This document shows, piece after piece, positions 61,646-64,000 of a stretch of 64,000 bases of DNA; the first letter of the stretch is position 1; every line of letters starts with the position of its first letter. Below the pieces are notes generated by a model. It saw nothing but the letters and a program-made list of their open reading frames with translations, ran no database searches and was not told where the DNA came from. Made by a program: the position numbers and the translations under genes. The stretch comes from an uncultured Candidatus Saccharibacteria bacterium (GTDB lineage: Bacteria > Patescibacteriota > Saccharimonadia > Saccharimonadales > Saccharimonadaceae): positions 123,619-187,618 of the forward strand of contig CAKVAO010000001.1 of the NCBI GenBank assembly GCA_934725355.1, in the 5' to 3' direction.

Positions 61646-61722
61646 TGGTGAGCCGGGAGGGATTCGAACCCTCGACACGAGGCTTAAGAGGCCCCTGCTC
61701 TAACCAGCTGAGCTACCGGCCC
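61646..61722 (-). tRNA. tRNA-Lys (CUU anticodon)
   Basis: The 77-nt minus-strand cloverleaf has acceptor GGGCCGG/CCGGCUC, anticodon loop CUCUUAA, T-arm GAGGG-UUCGAAU-CCCUC and encoded CCA. Confidence 0.96.
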
Positions 61723-61828
61723 TTGTTAGAACATTAAATATACTAGCATACACAATGTGCTTTGTCTAGACCTTTTAGTCGGAAAGCAACATAAAGCTTA
61801 CGTCTAGTTTGACAACACGGCAAATATA

Positions 61829-61857
61829 TTGACAAATAAAAGTGTTTGTGCTAGATT
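61829..61857 (+). promoter_or_regulatory. Promoter of the 621-residue surface protein gene
   Basis: TTGACA (61829-61834) and TAGATT (61852-61857) are 17 bp apart; the spacer ends in GTGC. The same layout recurs at 63866-63894 for the next surface-protein gene. Confidence 0.65.
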
Positions 61858-61928
61858 ATAACTATAATTTACGGTGAGTATAGACCGTAGATATCCTGTG
61901 TAGCAGGTTTGTGAGGAAGGAGATAGCA

Positions 61929-63794
61929 ATGGTGAAGAACAATGAAAACCCGACGCCCAAGCCAGAGGGGCAGGGTGGCGAAAACGTAGATGAGCGCATA
62001 GATAAGTTACAGAAACAATTAGATGAATTAAAAAAAGTAAAAGAAGAGAACGATAAATTAAAAAAAGCAATCACGGAACAATTGGGTAAGACTGCTCTAA
62101 ATGATATTCTAGGAAATCCTAATAGTAGCTCCAAGCAGACTGCACCAGCCGAATCAGCTGCATCAGCTGCATCAGCCGAATCTGATAACGGCCTTGGACA
62201 GAACAATTCTAATGATAGCGATCCGCGCAGATTCTTAGAAGGGTTTCAAGATCAGGATGATTCTGAGCCGAAGCCTTCACGTTTCGCTTCCTTCATGAAA
62301 TCTCTGAACAATAGGCTACATAACAATGAAGAAGCTAAGGGCGAGCGCAAACATAATCTAGCTCGTAAATTGACGGCGGGTGCAATTGCTATTATTGCTA
62401 GTCTAAGTCTCGGTTATTGTAGTGCGGCGCAAGGTAATGCTAATCGAGCTGAAAACGCCGAAAGAGCATTAACCTCACAAACTGTTGATAACAAACCCGC
62501 CAAAGATAAAGAGCAGAATAAAGACGAGCAAAAAATGTCCAACGAGGCTCAATCGGTTCAGGATGAAGTAGATGATGTCGCTAAGACAATGAAAGACAAG
62601 CAAAATGACGGCAATTCAACTGTAGCTGATGGTCTGGTGTCGCGTCTTGACAATGCCGATAAAGCTGCTGATCAGATAAAGGACGAGGCTGAGCGCAAGC
62701 AGGTGAAGGATAATATTGCTAAAGTCCGCACTAAGGCGGAAGACCACCGTGATCAAATTAAGGCAAATACTCTAGGGGTTAACTTGGAGGATTACAGCAG
62801 TATTCATAACGCTGCCGAGTATATGAACATTCCAGAGGATGCAGTGAAGAAATTGGCTGATGGTTATGGTCAACCATACAACACCTTGATGGGTGATAAT
62901 GCTGAACAGTATCTGCAGGATAATCTAGAGCAGCAGGGCAATGTAGGCGACGCCTTCGTTGATAGTGAAAATAACCCTGATATGGTTAAATACAACATGG
63001 TTTATCTAGCTGCTCAACACGATGACGTACTAGCGATGTATGCGGGCGCAGTTGACGAAGCTAAAGCTAATACCTCGCGCACCATCTACGGATTCATCAC
63101 TCCACAAGATAACGTAGTAAAATTGTCGCACGATCTGAAAGGTAATAAAGAATTGCAACAGCAGAAGTTCAACGAGATTCGCGACATTCTATTGCAATCA
63201 AATGTTCAGATTGACGGTTTTAATGCGGCAAACGTCTATTCGTATGGTGATATCAACAACGACAATGGCTTAACGGTTACAGAGTCAGATACGCATACTG
63301 GCCACTTGATTGAGCTAGCCAACATCAATGGTGTAGGTGATGGCAAATACATTGCAGTATCGCCACATTGCGATCAGTTACTAGCGGGTTATGAAGTATA
63401 TGTACCACCAGTTGTAACTAATACAGCTACAACATATACCACGGGTAATACATATACGACGACAACAGTTACTCCGCCAGTTGCCCCACCGGTCACCCCA
63501 CCAGTTACCCCACCAGTTACCCCACCAGTCACTCCACCACCTGCAAGTAAGATTCCAGGCGAGGATGCTAATGTTAATCCGGGCAATCACTACCAAACAG
63601 ATGAGACTCCTGCTATTAATAATCCAGTCAATAAAGAACCTGGTAAGCCAGACCTCGATAATAGCTATGTTAAGCCAGATGGTAATGTAGGCCAAGGTAA
63701 TCCTGGAAGTACTGAAACATCAAAGCCAAGCGACAGTAACGGTAATATACCAGGCAACAATGGCGATAATCGCCCTGGCGAGACTGAATGGTAG
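61929..63794 (+). CDS. Surface protein with coiled coil, TM helix and Pro-rich tail
   Basis: From ATG 61929 (AAGGAG 7 nt upstream) the 621-residue protein has an N-terminal Lys/Glu coiled coil (about 15-60), a Ser/Ala/Asp-rich stretch and a membrane helix (about 143-165). A helical region (about 180-290) follows, then a globular domain, a PVTPP repeat block near 520-545, and an Asn/Gly/Pro-rich tail. No sorting signal is visible, so it is anchored by the helix with the long part outside. The role is unknown; the tail suggests contact with a partner surface. Gene name withheld. Confidence 0.65.
   Translation: MVKNNENPTPKPEGQGGENVDERIDKLQKQLDELKKVKEENDKLKKAITEQLGKTALNDILGNPNSSSKQTAPAESAASAASAESDNGLGQNNSNDSDPRRFLEGFQDQDDSEPKPSRFASFMKSLNNRLHNNEEAKGERKHNLARKLTAGAIAIIASLSLGYCSAAQGNANRAENAERALTSQTVDNKPAKDKEQNKDEQKMSNEAQSVQDEVDDVAKTMKDKQNDGNSTVADGLVSRLDNADKAADQIKDEAERKQVKDNIAKVRTKAEDHRDQIKANTLGVNLEDYSSIHNAAEYMNIPEDAVKKLADGYGQPYNTLMGDNAEQYLQDNLEQQGNVGDAFVDSENNPDMVKYNMVYLAAQHDDVLAMYAGAVDEAKANTSRTIYGFITPQDNVVKLSHDLKGNKELQQQKFNEIRDILLQSNVQIDGFNAANVYSYGDINNDNGLTVTESDTHTGHLIELANINGVGDGKYIAVSPHCDQLLAGYEVYVPPVVTNTATTYTTGNTYTTTTVTPPVAPPVTPPVTPPVTPPVTPPPASKIPGEDANVNPGNHYQTDETPAINNPVNKEPGKPDLDNSYVKPDGNVGQGNPGSTETSKPSDSNGNIPGNNGDNRPGETEW
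63474..63542 (+). repeat. PVTPP coding repeat block
   Basis: About four near-identical 12-bp units (ACCCCACCAGTT-like) encode PPVT repeats. Slippage-prone; copy number could vary between strains. Confidence 0.75.
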
Positions 63795-63808
63795 ATAGAT
63801 AACTAAAG

Positions 63809-63843
63809 ATAATAGCTCTACATATAAAGTAGGGCTATTATTT
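63809..63843 (+). terminator. Terminator after the surface protein gene
   Basis: ATAATAGC / GCTATTAT outer arms with an inner CTAC / GTAG pair, followed by TTTAG. Confidence 0.75.
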
Positions 63844-63865
63844 AGTTCTAGTCTATGAAATAATA

Positions 63866-63894
63866 TTGACATAAACGCAATTTAGTGCTAGTAT
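63866..63894 (+). promoter_or_regulatory. Promoter of the gene at the window end
   Basis: TTGACA (63866-63871) and TAGTAT (63889-63894) are 17 bp apart, spacer ending GTGC, matching the promoter at 61829. Confidence 0.7.
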
Positions 63895-63933
63895 ATTAAT
63901 AATCAGATTAGGATATTTATTATAGGAGATTCA

Positions 63934-64000
63934 ATGAGCGTAACATCTAAGATCAAGCAGGTTTGGCATTATGTGCCAAAGCGCGTCGCCGCTGTTACTG
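63934..64000 (+). CDS. N-terminus of a further protein, probably surface-exposed (partial)
   Basis: ATG 63934 follows AGGAGA by 6 nt. The readable part begins MSVTSKIKQVWHYVPKRVAAVT, a basic head leading into what looks like a signal or membrane segment. The gene runs off the window. Sharing promoter layout with the previous surface-protein gene suggests joint expression. Confidence 0.6.
   Translation, partial: MSVTSKIKQVWHYVPKRVAAVT

Overview
The window looks like a chromosomal segment of a Candidatus Saccharibacteria (TM7, Patescibacteria/CPR) episymbiont. The evidence is compact gene packing, a reduced housekeeping set (short TsaB, TilS without its C-terminal domain, ComEC without a metallo-beta-lactamase domain), many one-pass surface proteins with disordered linkers, and CPR-style families such as Cys-repeat surface proteins and a membrane-anchored Clp ATPase. 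UGA acts as a stop, so the genetic code is the standard bacterial one. The assignment is inferred from gene content, because no rRNA is present.

Layout. (1) 234-6211: a four-gene membrane/cell-wall operon with two peptidoglycan-hydrolase proteins (CHAP; lysozyme-like plus M23) and two single-pass membrane proteins. (2) 6260-21951: a surface-glycan region with UDP-galactopyranose mutase, a GlfT2-like galactofuranosyltransferase, GT2, GT4, an O-antigen ligase/polymerase-like protein, a WcaJ-like initiating sugar transferase and an LCP attachment enzyme. It is interrupted by a degraded accessory stretch (7531-9043: fic relic, 71-bp glfT2 scar, Excalibur protein, DUF262 relic) and by a minus-strand lectin/hydrolase pair (13416-16236). 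(3) 22275-28952: MscS, TrmB, an FtsB-like protein, a pilin-like protein, a PH-domain protein and ruvC-ruvA-ruvB. (4) 29016-36561: Cys-repeat surface protein, TsaE, HolA, S20, pseudo-DHH protein, TruB, S15, secreted protein. (5) 36670-45593: PNPase, SDR, uracil-DNA glycosylase, PRC-barrel protein, RecX, RecA, TsaB, RNase Y. (6) 45631-60148: tilS-ftsH-murJ-lepA, adenylate-kinase-like protein, ComEC, L,D-transpeptidase, YebC, membrane Clp ATPase. (7) 60206-64000: a tRNA cluster, an HTH protein, and the start of a run of large surface proteins. Seven tRNA genes are present, all with encoded CCA.

The strongest whole-window signal is promoter architecture. At least 22 genes have a -10 hexamer (often TGnTATAAT) ending 6-9 nt, mostly 6-7, before the start codon, with no ribosome-binding site, so transcripts should begin at or beside the AUG (leaderless). 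Another group (glf, glfT2, rpsT, recA, yebC, surface proteins) has a leader with a strong Shine-Dalgarno sequence. Other notable items are a matching promoter box in front of glf and glfT2, a recombination scar joining a fic relic to a glfT2 fragment, a family-4 uracil-DNA glycosylase missing three of four Fe-S cysteines, a long hairpin in the pnp leader, and an HTH protein with a possible MurA-like remainder.
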